From: an uncultured Eubacteriales bacterium
GTDB lineage: Bacteria > Bacillota > Clostridia > Oscillospirales > Oscillospiraceae
Direction: 5' to 3'
Assembly (NCBI GenBank): GCA_900320765.1
Contig: ONTN01000003.1
Location: 1 to 23,599 of the forward strand
Length of the DNA stretch: 23,599 nt
Shown: positions 1 to 7,124 of the stretch, piece after piece
Numbering within the stretch: position 1 is the first letter of the stretch
Layout: each line of letters begins with the position of its first letter
Notes under the pieces: model-generated
Databases searched by the model: none
The model's input: the letters and a program-made list of their open reading frames with translations, nothing else
What the model was told of the DNA's origin: nothing
Made by a program: the position numbers and the translations under genes

Positions 1-2
1 AA

Positions 3-119
3 GAGGCCTTTTGGGCGGCGCACACGCCCTCGACCCGCAAGCTCACCTGCCCGTCCTGCGGTCATCGTGGCTTCTGCGTTGAGGTGGCAAAGGAAGAAAC
101 AAAAGAAAAAAGCGAGTGA
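3..119 (+). CDS. C-terminal tail of a protein with a small zinc ribbon (partial)
   Basis: The reading frame is open from the left edge and stops at TGA 117-119, giving about 38 residues. It contains a CPSCGHRGFC stretch, a cysteine pattern typical of a zinc ribbon, then a charged Glu/Lys-rich tail. The other two forward frames look less protein-like here: one stops at the TGA near 88-90, and the other runs into the ABC ATPase frame as an Arg/Pro-rich string. The stop lies 4 bases before the ABC ATPase start, so the two genes are probably co-transcribed. I do not recognise the family; the body of the protein lies outside the window. Confidence 0.6.
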   Translation, partial: EAFWAAHTPSTRKLTCPSCGHRGFCVEVAKEETKEKSE

Positions 120-123
120 GATT

Positions 124-1002
124 ATGGAAGCTATCAAAACGGTTGATCTTACGAAGTACTACGGGAAAGCGCGCGGAATAACAAATCTGAACTTATCCGT
201 TCGCGAGGGGGATTTCTTCGGCTTTATCGGGCCGAACGGAGCGGGAAAGTCGACTACGATCCGCACCCTTCTCGGGCTCATAAGGCCGACCTCGGGCGAG
301 GCATATATTTTCGGAAAAAACGTAACTGTTAAACCGGAGCTTATCCGCCGCGATATCGGCTATCTCCCGTCTGAGGCGGCGTTCTACTCCGGAATGAGGG
401 TATCGGAGATACTGAAGCTCTCCGCCGACCTGCGCGGAAAGGACTGCGGCGCCGAGGCAAAGCGGCTCTGCGAACGCCTTGAGCTTGATACGACGAGAAA
501 GGTAAGCGAGCTTTCCTTCGGAAACAGAAAAAAGGTTGCGATAGTCTGCGCTCTTCAAAGCGAGCCATCGCTTCTGATTTTGGACGAGCCCACAAGCGGC
601 CTTGACCCGCTTATGCAGAGGGAGTTCTTCGAGATCTTGCGCGAGCGGAACAAAAATGGGGCTACGGTTTTTCTCTCAAGCCACGTTCTTTCCGAGGTGC
701 AGCACAACTGCGCCCGCGCCGCCATTGTCCGCGAGGGAACGGTAATAGCCTGCGACAGCGTCGACAGTCTCGCGAGGGCGAACGCCAAGCGCGTAACTCT
801 CTGCGGAACGGCGGAGCTCTCCGGCCTTGAAGGCGTTCGGGACATACAGAAGACTGACGGAGGCGCGAGCTTCCTGTTCAGCGGCGAGACCGAGGAGCTT
901 CTCAAAAGGCTTTCGGAAGGAAAGATCCTTGACCTCACAATCTCCGAACCGGACCTTGAGGAGATATTCATCCACTATTACCTGAAGGAGGATGAAAAAT
1001 GA
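124..1002 (+). CDS. ABC transporter ATP-binding protein (ABC-2 exporter type)
   Basis: This is the ATPase subunit of an export-type ABC transporter; it hydrolyses ATP to power the membrane protein encoded next to it. Visible motifs, counted from ATG 124 (292 aa), are Walker A GPNGAGKST at 36-44, the signature LSFGN at 130-134, Walker B LLILDE at 150-155 and the switch His in SSHVLSE at about 187. The Q-loop region reads GYLPSE and lacks the usual glutamine, as I recall for many ABC-2 exporter ATPases. The frame extends upstream to about 67, but that part is Arg/Lys-rich and overlaps the preceding zinc-ribbon frame, so ATG 124 (MEAIKTVDL) is preferred; its ribosome site is weak. The stop overlaps the permease start (ATGA). 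The substrate cannot be told from sequence. Confidence 0.93.
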   Translation: MEAIKTVDLTKYYGKARGITNLNLSVREGDFFGFIGPNGAGKSTTIRTLLGLIRPTSGEAYIFGKNVTVKPELIRRDIGYLPSEAAFYSGMRVSEILKLSADLRGKDCGAEAKRLCERLELDTTRKVSELSFGNRKKVAIVCALQSEPSLLILDEPTSGLDPLMQREFFEILRERNKNGATVFLSSHVLSEVQHNCARAAIVREGTVIACDSVDSLARANAKRVTLCGTAELSGLEGVRDIQKTDGGASFLFSGETEELLKRLSEGKILDLTISEPDLEEIFIHYYLKEDEK

Positions 1003-1784
1003 CCATCGTAAAGCATGAGCTCAGGCAGGGAAGAGTATCCCTTCTGATATGGACCTGCGCCATCGTCCTGCTTCTCGGCATCAACGTCCTCTTGTATCCT
1101 GAGTTGAAGAGCCAGCTTGATGATGTAAACGATATGTTTTCGTCAATGGGCTCGTTCACCGCCGCATTTGGAATGGACCGGCTGAGCTTCGGCATGTTTA
1201 AGGATTATTACGCCCTTGAGTGCGGAAGCGTGCTCGGCCTCGGCGGGGGCATATTTGCCTCGCTGCTCGCGGCGGGTATGCTGAGCAAGGAGGAGAAGGA
1301 GCACACGGCGGAGTTTCTTCTCGCACATCCCGTCAGCAGAAAGCGGATCATATCGGAAAAGCTTGCCGCTGTTTTTGCCGAGATAACGGTCATGAATCTT
1401 ATAGTATTCGCTATGGCGATTGGCTGTACTAAGGCAATCGGGGAAGAGATACCCTGGAAGGAAGCCGGACTTATCCATATTGCGTATTATATACTCCAGC
1501 TTGAGCTTGCGGGAATATGCTTCGGCATATCCGCCTTTTTAAGGAGAGGGAGCGTCGGCGTCGGTCTCGGGCTTGCGATTACTTTATATTTTCTCAGCCT
1601 GATCGCCAATATCACTGAGTCTGCAAAGCCATTAAAGTATGTAACTCCGTACTCATACTGCGAGGGAGCCGACATCGTGACAAATGGGAGCCTGGACTGG
1701 GTGAAGGTATCCCTCGGGCTTGCGATATGCGCTTTGTGCGTCCTCGCCGCATATTTGAAATATCCACGTAAGGATATACAGTAG
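999..1784 (+). CDS. ABC-2 type transporter permease
   Basis: This is the membrane partner of the preceding ATPase (261 aa). It has about six hydrophobic segments, the first near residues 15-35 and the last near 240-255. The loop KEEKEHTAEFLLAHPVSR (about 96-113) resembles the cytoplasmic coupling region of ABC-2 permeases, where a conserved Glu/Arg/Pro motif contacts the ATPase. The start ATG overlaps the ATPase stop by four bases and has an AAGGAGG site at 985-991, indicating translational coupling. A terminator follows at once, so the pair ends its transcription unit. The substrate is unknown; drugs, peptides and lipids are all possible. Confidence 0.88.
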   Translation: MTIVKHELRQGRVSLLIWTCAIVLLLGINVLLYPELKSQLDDVNDMFSSMGSFTAAFGMDRLSFGMFKDYYALECGSVLGLGGGIFASLLAAGMLSKEEKEHTAEFLLAHPVSRKRIISEKLAAVFAEITVMNLIVFAMAIGCTKAIGEEIPWKEAGLIHIAYYILQLELAGICFGISAFLRRGSVGVGLGLAITLYFLSLIANITESAKPLKYVTPYSYCEGADIVTNGSLDWVKVSLGLAICALCVLAAYLKYPRKDIQ

Positions 1785-1796
1785 CTTATATTTTTT

Positions 1797-1836
1797 CAAA
1801 TCAGACCGAATTGCACTTCGGTCTGATTTTCTTTTG
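1797..1836 (+). terminator. Intrinsic terminator after the ABC exporter pair
   Basis: The arms CAGACCGAA (1802-1810) and TTCGGTCTG (1817-1825) extend by flanking A-T pairs to about 12 bp, with a 6-base loop. They are followed by ATTTTCTTTT. This is a classic rho-independent terminator separating the exporter from the azlC unit. Confidence 0.85.
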
Positions 1837-1848
1837 TGATAAATACGG

Positions 1849-1877
1849 TTGTTTTTATGGAAAATTTGTTTTATAAT
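1849..1877 (+). promoter_or_regulatory. Sigma-A type promoter for the azlC operon
   Basis: A -35 TTGTTT (1849-1854) and a perfect -10 TATAAT (1872-1877) are separated by 17 bp. They lie between the upstream terminator and azlC ATG 1919, leaving a leader of about 35 bases. Prediction from sequence only. Confidence 0.7.
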
Positions 1878-1918
1878 CTACGGTAGAGATTTATAAAAAA
1901 CCGGAGAAAACTTACCTA

Positions 1919-2614
1919 ATGAGATCAAAAACAGTTAAGCTTGCGTTCCTGAAATCTCTGCCCGTTATGGCCGGATATATCGTTCTCGGTATCGGCTTTG
2001 GGATACTTCTCAGGAAGGCGGGCTACGGGGCGCTTTGGGCCTTTGCTATGAGCACGCTCATATACGGCGGAAGTATGCAGTACGTCGGAGTGGATCTGAT
2101 AGCGGGCGGAGCCTCGATTATCACAACGGCGATCACCACATTTATGGTGAACGCCCGCCACCTTTTTTACAGCATTTCGATGCTGAGAGTTTATAAAAAT
2201 TCGGGCAAGTACAAGCCTTACCTTATATACGCCATCACCGACGAGACGTATTCGCTCCTCTGCGACGGGAAGACGCCGGAGGGAACGGACCCGGAGCTTT
2301 ACCGCTTCTTCGTATCCCTGTTCGACCATGCCTACTGGATTATCGGCAGCGTATTGGGCAGCCTTCTGGGCGCCATTCTTCCGTTTTCATCTGCGGGAAT
2401 TGAGTTTTCAATGACCGCCCTGTTTATCGCCGCCTTCGTTGAGCAATGGATATCCTCGGGCGACCATATTCCCGCGATAACGGGAGCGCTCAGCACCTTA
2501 GCCTGCCTTCTGATATTCGGCGCGGAAAACTTCCTCATTCCGGCGATGCTTCTCATCACCCTCGTGCTCACGCTTCTTCGCGGGCGTCTTGAGGGGAAGG
2601 AGGAAGAGAAATGA
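1919..2614 (+). CDS. azlC: AzlC family branched-chain amino acid exporter, large subunit
   Basis: This is an integral membrane protein of 231 aa, the usual AzlC length. With AzlD it is thought to export branched-chain amino acids or their analogues. It shows the family features: a YGGSMQ motif near residues 49-54, the NARHLFY motif at 78-84, and several hydrophobic helices in both halves, including a C-terminal one at about 205-222. The azlD start overlaps its stop (ATGA), as is usual for this pair. It is the first gene after a good promoter. The transported substrate is inferred from the family, not shown by the sequence. Confidence 0.92.
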   Translation: MRSKTVKLAFLKSLPVMAGYIVLGIGFGILLRKAGYGALWAFAMSTLIYGGSMQYVGVDLIAGGASIITTAITTFMVNARHLFYSISMLRVYKNSGKYKPYLIYAITDETYSLLCDGKTPEGTDPELYRFFVSLFDHAYWIIGSVLGSLLGAILPFSSAGIEFSMTALFIAAFVEQWISSGDHIPAITGALSTLACLLIFGAENFLIPAMLLITLVLTLLRGRLEGKEEEK

Positions 2615-2937
2615 ATCCTTCCTTACATACAGCCGCGCTGATCGCAGTAATGGCGGTCGGCTCCGCGCTTTTGCGTTTTCTTCCGTTTCTGATATTCAGG
2701 CATAGGACGCCCGCCTTTATCGCATATCTCGGTAAGGTGCTCCCGTCCGCAATTATCGGAATGCTCGTCATCTACTGCCTCAGACAGACGGATATCACGG
2801 CTTCTCCCTTCGGACTTCCCGAGCTTATCGCGACTGCCATAGTCGTGCTTTTGCAAATATGGAAGAGAAAAACGATACTCAGCATAATTGCGGGAACTGC
2901 TGCGTATATGCTGCTTTTGCAGGTCGTTTTCGCGTAA
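2611..2937 (+). CDS. azlD: AzlD family branched-chain amino acid exporter, small subunit
   Basis: A 108-aa, very hydrophobic protein with three to four membrane segments. It carries the AzlD-type stretch LPSAIIGMLVIYCL near residues 44-57. It is the small partner of AzlC, and its ATG overlaps the azlC stop by four bases, with a GGAAGGAGG site just upstream, so the two are translationally coupled. The length and position are typical of AzlD. Confidence 0.9.
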   Translation: MNPSLHTAALIAVMAVGSALLRFLPFLIFRHRTPAFIAYLGKVLPSAIIGMLVIYCLRQTDITASPFGLPELIATAIVVLLQIWKRKTILSIIAGTAAYMLLLQVVFA

Positions 2938-2957
2938 TTATTATGGGAGGTCTGCTT

Positions 2958-3341
2958 GTGAAGATCGAACACGTCGCTTTGTACGTTAACGATTTAGAGG
3001 GCGCGAGAGAATTCTTCGCCCGCTACTTCGGAGCTAAATCAAACGAGCTTTACCATAACCCGAAAACCGGCTTTCGCTCGTACTTTCTCAGCTTTGAGGA
3101 TGGGGCGAGGCTTGAGATAATGAACAAGCCCGATATGCCGGAGACCGGGCATAAGACGTTCCGTACCGGGTATATCCACCTCGCGCTCAGCGTGGGCAGC
3201 CGCGAGCGGGTAGACGAGCTTACGGCGAGGCTTAAGGCTGACGGCTTTGAGATCACAAGCGGGCCTCGCGTCACGGGCGACGGCTATTACGAGAGCTGCG
3301 TTCGTGCCTTTGAGGATAACCTTGTTGAAATAACTGTATAG
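2958..3341 (+). CDS. VOC superfamily (glyoxalase / bleomycin-resistance fold) protein
   Basis: A 127-aa protein of the vicinal-oxygen-chelate fold. It has two beta-alpha-beta-beta-beta halves, beginning IEHVALYVND and IHLALSVG. Likely metal ligands occur at the usual four places: His5, Glu in RLEIM, His in IHLAL and Glu in the C-terminal NLVEITV. The start is taken as GTG 2958 because GGGAGG at 2945-2950 lies seven bases upstream. ATG 2943 is in frame but would put that site inside the gene. It could be a lactoylglutathione-lyase-like enzyme or another small-molecule lyase or resistance protein; sequence alone does not decide. It follows azlD by 20 bases. Confidence 0.82.
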   Translation: MKIEHVALYVNDLEGAREFFARYFGAKSNELYHNPKTGFRSYFLSFEDGARLEIMNKPDMPETGHKTFRTGYIHLALSVGSRERVDELTARLKADGFEITSGPRVTGDGYYESCVRAFEDNLVEITV

Positions 3342-3345
3342 GGGG

Positions 3346-3909
3346 ATGACGACCTTGGTATATCTTATAGGCGGCTCGAGCCACGTCGGCAAGACCTTGC
3401 TCGCGCAGAAGCTGATGGAGAGGCTTATAATACCGTATCTCTCTCTCGACCATCTGAAAATGGGCTTTATCCGCACCGGAATGACCGAGCTCACAGTGAA
3501 CGACGACTACAAAATGCGTTACTGGATGTGGCCATTCGTCGCCGAGCTTATCAAGACGGTCTGCGAAAACGATCAGAGCCTGATAATTGAGGGCTGCTAT
3601 ATCCCGTCCGAGTGGAGGGAGAGCTTCTCGCCCGAATACCTCAATAAGATCCGCTGCGTTTTCATCGTTATGAGCGAGGATTATCTCAGAAAGCACTTTG
3701 ATTCCGTAGCGGGCAAGGCGAGCGTGATTGAAAAGAGAATCGACGACAGACCCGACCTTGAAAGGCTTATAAATTGCAGCGTAGAGTTTAAAAGCGAGGC
3801 GGTTGAGTTCGGGATACCGTATATCGAGATTTCCGAGAGCTTTGATTCGGAAAAGCTCGTCGACGAGCTTATAACTATTTTTGAGGCTGAAGGGAGAGAT
3901 ACCAAGTGA
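3346..3909 (+). CDS. P-loop kinase-like NTPase
   Basis: A 187-aa soluble protein with a Walker A motif GGSSHVGKT at about residues 9-17 after a beta strand VYLI, and a DHLKMGF segment near 35-41. The size and layout resemble small nucleoside or metabolite kinases (adenylate-kinase-like fold); the substrate is unknown. ATG 3346 sits directly behind a GGGGG run. In-frame TTG 3355, nine bases after that run, would be spaced better and may be the true start, removing only three residues. The gene begins 4 bases after the VOC gene and overlaps the next start (GTGA), so it is part of the same operon. Confidence 0.7.
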   Translation: MTTLVYLIGGSSHVGKTLLAQKLMERLIIPYLSLDHLKMGFIRTGMTELTVNDDYKMRYWMWPFVAELIKTVCENDQSLIIEGCYIPSEWRESFSPEYLNKIRCVFIVMSEDYLRKHFDSVAGKASVIEKRIDDRPDLERLINCSVEFKSEAVEFGIPYIEISESFDSEKLVDELITIFEAEGRDTK

Positions 3910-4328
3910 AAATCGCGATCAGGTATCAGTCCCGAGGAGGGAATACGAAGACGATGGCGGAGACCGCGGCGGAAGCCCTCGGGGTAAGCACTCTCACTAT
4001 AGACGAGGGACTAAACGAGAGGACGGACAGGCTTATCCTCTGCGGCGGCACTTACGCATTTACGGCGGACGAGGCTATGCTCCGCTTTATCTCGGACCTT
4101 GATCCCGAGCTTATCGGCGAGGCAGTCGTTATGGTAACGGCGTCCGGCACGAAGCACGGGCTCAAGGCAATTACCGGAGCGCTTATTAAAAAGGGCATAA
4201 CGGTCAGCGATAAGAGCTATCTTTTAAAGCTCAAGGGGCAGGGACTCGCCCTTCTCGGAAGAGCGGGCGGAGACCTCACCGAAGAGCAGAAAAAAGAGAT
4301 AAAGGCATTTGCAAGGGAGATGGGCTAA
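3906..4328 (+). CDS. Flavodoxin-like domain protein
   Basis: A 140-aa protein of flavodoxin length. The N-terminus MKIAIRYQSRGGNTKTMAE matches the flavodoxin pattern: strand 1, then a phosphate-binding loop rich in Ser/Gly/Asn/Thr that holds FMN. Later parts fit the alternating alpha/beta fold, for example RLILCGGTYAF and EAVVMVTASG. It would act as a small cytoplasmic electron carrier or FMN-dependent oxidoreductase. The start is GTG 3906, overlapping the previous stop by four bases, with GGGAGA upstream. It lies in the azlC operon, but its redox partner is not evident. Confidence 0.8.
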   Translation: MKIAIRYQSRGGNTKTMAETAAEALGVSTLTIDEGLNERTDRLILCGGTYAFTADEAMLRFISDLDPELIGEAVVMVTASGTKHGLKAITGALIKKGITVSDKSYLLKLKGQGLALLGRAGGDLTEEQKKEIKAFAREMG

Positions 4329-4670
4329 ATGAAATCGGTCGACGTTTACAGGCAGTATTTTAAAGCGGATTGCACCTTCAACGAAGTGCCTCGCCGCGGC
4401 GCCCTCGTTACGCTCACGGCGGAGAGCGACGCCGGTACGATAAAATACACAGCGGGCGTATCCTTCTTCCCGCACGTTGACGATGAGGATTACGCCGTAG
4501 CCTACGACGCATACTGCGAAAGGGAGCTCTTTTTCGGCAAGGGGCGCCGCACAAAAAAGCGCGACGCGGAATACCTTGAGCTTCTGCAAACTGTTATAGA
4601 CGAGGAAGCGGAGAAGATAGGCGGAAGGGTTTTCTGGGATGAGCCCCTTCGCGAGGCACAGATGGGATAA
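4329..4670 (+). CDS. Small protein of unknown function
   Basis: A 113-aa soluble, acidic protein that I do not recognise. It has no signal peptide, membrane segment or obvious motif. The first half looks beta-rich (residues about 25-47) and the second half alpha-helical and charged (about 55-100). Its ATG directly abuts the stop of the flavodoxin-like gene, so it is almost certainly co-translated with it. Codon use matches its neighbours, supporting a real gene. Confidence 0.65.
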   Translation: MKSVDVYRQYFKADCTFNEVPRRGALVTLTAESDAGTIKYTAGVSFFPHVDDEDYAVAYDAYCERELFFGKGRRTKKRDAEYLELLQTVIDEEAEKIGGRVFWDEPLREAQMG

Positions 4671-4679
4671 GGAGGAACT

Positions 4680-5756
4680 ATGAAAAAGATAAGCATAGGA
4701 AGAAGACTTTTTGAGATTGTAAGGACGTTTTTATTCATAATCATTCTTATCGTCGGCGTTCTTATCGGCTTTCTCTCGATAACGGAGTACAAGCCCGCAG
4801 ACAGAGAGACGCTGACCGTGGAGAACGGGACTTCGGCTTCTATCCCCGCCGGAGCAAGCTTGAAGGTAATGACGTGGAACGTCGGCTACGGTGCGCTCGG
4901 AGATAACGCCGACTTCTTTATGGACGGGGGAACGAAGGTCGATACCGCAACACTTGAGAGAGTAAACGAGAATATGAACGGTATGCTTTCTAAAATAGCT
5001 GAGGAAGCCCCCGACTTTCTCCTTCTGCAGGAGACGGACCGCAGCTCAAACCGCTCCCATTCAGTTGACGAGACGGCGCTCGTAAGGGAAAGGCTTACGG
5101 GGATGGACAGCACCTTTGCGAACAATTTCAAGGTCGCCTTTCTTCCGTATCCGATACCACCGATAGGAAAGGTGGACTCCGGCCTTCTGACCCTCTCGAA
5201 GTATGATATCGCCGAGTCGGAAAGAGTCCAGCTCCCGATCCCGTTTGCCTGGCCTGCGAGGATGGCGAACCTTAAACGCTGCGTAACGATAAACCGTATC
5301 CCGGTCGAGGGAGGGCGAGAGCTCGTGCTCGTAAACCTGCACCTTGAGGCGTATGACGACGGCTCGGGGAAGGTCAAGCAGACCGAAATGCTCTTCGAGC
5401 TTCTGAACGCTGAGGCGGAGAAAGGCAACTATGTAATCGCCGGCGGTGACTATAACCAGATATTCTCGACTGAGGACTCGGGCAAGTATCCGATCCAGGA
5501 GGGAATGTGGGCCTGCGGCGAGATCGAAGTCAGCATATTTCCCGAGGGCTGGCAGTTTATAATGGACGAGGAGACCCCGACCTGCCGCAGCCTTGACAAG
5601 GCGTATGCCGGAGCCGATAAGGCTTCCTTCCAGTATTATCTTATCGACGGCTTCATAGTCTCGTCGAACGTGACCGTAGATTATGCCGAGACACGCGACC
5701 TCGGATTTGTATATTCAGACCATAACCCGGTAGTAATGGAGATAACCCTCAGTTGA
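4680..5756 (+). CDS. Membrane-anchored endonuclease/exonuclease/phosphatase (EEP) family protein
   Basis: A 358-aa protein with an N-terminal hydrophobic anchor (about residues 15-34) and a catalytic EEP domain outside the membrane. The family motifs are visible: MTWNVGYG (Asn67), LLLQETD (Glu118, metal binding), VNLHLEAY, GGDYNQ and, at the end, SDHNP with the Asp347-His348 pair. The fold includes DNase I, phosphodiesterases and lipid phosphatases; the substrate cannot be assigned. AAGGAGG at 4669-4675 precedes the ATG. It is the last gene of the azlC operon, followed by a terminator. Confidence 0.85.
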   Translation: MKKISIGRRLFEIVRTFLFIIILIVGVLIGFLSITEYKPADRETLTVENGTSASIPAGASLKVMTWNVGYGALGDNADFFMDGGTKVDTATLERVNENMNGMLSKIAEEAPDFLLLQETDRSSNRSHSVDETALVRERLTGMDSTFANNFKVAFLPYPIPPIGKVDSGLLTLSKYDIAESERVQLPIPFAWPARMANLKRCVTINRIPVEGGRELVLVNLHLEAYDDGSGKVKQTEMLFELLNAEAEKGNYVIAGGDYNQIFSTEDSGKYPIQEGMWACGEIEVSIFPEGWQFIMDEETPTCRSLDKAYAGADKASFQYYLIDGFIVSSNVTVDYAETRDLGFVYSDHNPVVMEITLS

Positions 5757-5770
5757 CGGTTTAATAAAAC

Positions 5771-5801
5771 CAAAATCCCGCCTCACGTGCGGGATTTTTT
5801 G
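5771..5801 (+). terminator. Intrinsic terminator after the EEP gene
   Basis: The arms AAATCCCGC (5773-5781) and GCGGGATTT (5789-5797), with loop CTCACGT, are followed by a T run to 5800. This closes the azlC-EEP transcription unit. Confidence 0.88.
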
Positions 5802-5825
5802 TGCAGTATTTACGTAAAAACCTGT

Positions 5826-5854
5826 TTGTATATCGTTCCGATTTCTGCTAAAAT
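5826..5854 (+). promoter_or_regulatory. Sigma-A type promoter for the mgtC region
   Basis: A -35 TTGTAT (5826-5831) and -10 TAAAAT (5849-5854) are separated by exactly 17 bp. They lie between the preceding terminator and the first mgtC-like reading frame at 5895. The leader is only about 35 bases, too short for a known magnesium riboswitch. Confidence 0.6.
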
Positions 5855-5894
5855 CTAATATGTATGATTGTGCGAATAGAAGGGGAATAAGCCG

Positions 5895-6337
5895 GTGTTA
5901 GACTATCTTCGCGAATTCAACTTTGTCTCCATAGCACATCAGCAGGTCTCGGGCCTTACCACGGCGATCGGTCTTTTCTCCTCCGCGATGCTTGGCCTCG
6001 CCTGCGGCACAGGCTTCTATGAGGCGGTCATCCCGGCCGTCGTCATAATCATCCTTGCTCTTGAGCTGATGCACCCGCTCGAGGGCAAGTACAAGCGCCG
6101 CCTGCGGAATATCGACATAGTACAAGCCTTGAAGAGATGACGACGGTGACTGACAAGGTCAAGAGCCTTGGGGGACAGGTGTTCGATATAGATATTGAGG
6201 GAGATGATGACGAAAACAGGTATCCATCCGTCATACTGTCTATTAAGCTCGCTAAGGACAGCCCGTCACATTCGTCCATACTCTCAAGTCTCGCTGAGCT
6301 CGGCTGCGTTTACTCGATACAAGAGCTGATTTCGTAA
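5895..6337 (+). pseudogene. Degraded mgtC/sapB-like gene (central deletion plus frameshift)
   Basis: Two short frames together match one MgtC/SapB protein with a piece missing. The first (GTG 5895 to 6140, 81 aa) has the usual N-terminus MLDYLREFNFVSIA, then jumps at once to HQQVSGLTTAIGLF, which matches VKGLSTAAGLW at residue 100 of the intact neighbour. About 80 codons, covering the first membrane helices and conserved loops, are absent. Near 6118-6130 the frame shifts by one base. The second frame (6137-6337, 66 aa) supplies the cytoplasmic C-terminal domain, ending SIQELIS. An ATGA overlap at 6137-6140 could still allow both pieces to be made, but without the missing helices transport or signalling function is unlikely. 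The promoter and a weak AAGGGG site remain. Confidence 0.75.
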
Positions 6338-6351
6338 GGGAGGGAAGAATA

Positions 6352-7035
6352 ATGCTGAGTTTTTTCAATGTATTTTGCGATATAAATATGCTGAACGTGC
6401 TTTTCCGCTTCGGACTTGCCTTCCTTCTTGGCGGAGCTATCGGTATGGAGCGCTCGTTTAAAAACCGTTCCGCAGGCTTCAGAACTCATATTCTCGTCAC
6501 CTCCGCCGCCTGTGTGGCCTCAATGACGGGCATATATCTCTATCTCAATCTGAAAATGCCGACGGATGTTTCGAGAATCGGCGCGCAGATCGTATCCGGC
6601 CTCGGATTTATAGGCGCGGGAACGATAATAGTCACGAAGAAGCCTAAGGTCAAGGGACTGAGCACCGCCGCCGGCCTTTGGGCGAGCGGTATCGTCGGCG
6701 TTGCCGTCGGAGCCGGCTTTTATGAAGGCGCGATAGTCGCGACTATTGTTGTGCTTCTTGCTCAGACTCTTTTCTCTTATGCTGAGCAGTATATAAGAAC
6801 GACCCCGGAATTTGACATTACCCTCAGATATCAGGACCGCGGCGCTCTCGACGAGGCTATGCGCTATTGCAAGGATCACAGACTTGCGATTCTGAATCTC
6901 AAAGTAACGGGAGATATGAACGATTACAAGGCAAAGTTAACGCTGCTTCCGAAGCTGAGAATAGATGAGGCAAGGCTATTTGACCACATTAGAAAGATCC
7001 CGGGGATAACCGAGATAAATAAGGTGAATATTTAA
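6352..7035 (+). CDS. MgtC/SapB family membrane protein (intact copy)
   Basis: A 227-aa protein with an N-terminal membrane domain of four to five helices (about residues 13-142) and a cytoplasmic C-terminal domain of ACT-like size (about 150-227). Conserved family stretches are present: GGAIGMERS (27-35), AGFRTHILV (41-49), DVSRIGAQIVSGLGFIGAG (72-90) and GLSTAAGLWASG (102-113). MgtC proteins are linked to growth in low magnesium and to control of membrane ATPases; some relatives act in acid or stress responses. GGGAGGGAAG precedes the ATG. It lies 14 bases after a decayed paralogue, probably on the same transcript. Confidence 0.9.
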   Translation: MLSFFNVFCDINMLNVLFRFGLAFLLGGAIGMERSFKNRSAGFRTHILVTSAACVASMTGIYLYLNLKMPTDVSRIGAQIVSGLGFIGAGTIIVTKKPKVKGLSTAAGLWASGIVGVAVGAGFYEGAIVATIVVLLAQTLFSYAEQYIRTTPEFDITLRYQDRGALDEAMRYCKDHRLAILNLKVTGDMNDYKAKLTLLPKLRIDEARLFDHIRKIPGITEINKVNI

Positions 7036-7054
7036 GCTGTTTTTAAATAAATAA

Positions 7055-7084
7055 CTGGAAAAGCGCGAGCAATAAGAGTATAAT
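7055..7084 (+). promoter_or_regulatory. Possible promoter for degV-alaS-hit
   Basis: A perfect -10 TATAAT (7079-7084) is paired with a weak -35 CTGGAA (7055-7060) at 18 bp. It is about 40 bases upstream of degV ATG 7125. The -10 is convincing; the -35 is poor. Confidence 0.5.
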
Positions 7085-7124
7085 CAATTTGTTCGGCTCT
7101 AACTAAAAGATCGGAGGCACTGCC

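Noticed and set aside
5757..5894. Magnesium riboswitch ahead of mgtC
   Set aside because: Between the terminator, promoter and start only about 35 bases of leader remain, too short for known magnesium-sensing RNAs.
6110..6140. Programmed ribosomal frameshift joining the two mgtC-like pieces
   Set aside because: There is no slippery heptamer or downstream structure, and the central membrane helices would still be missing, so decay is simpler.
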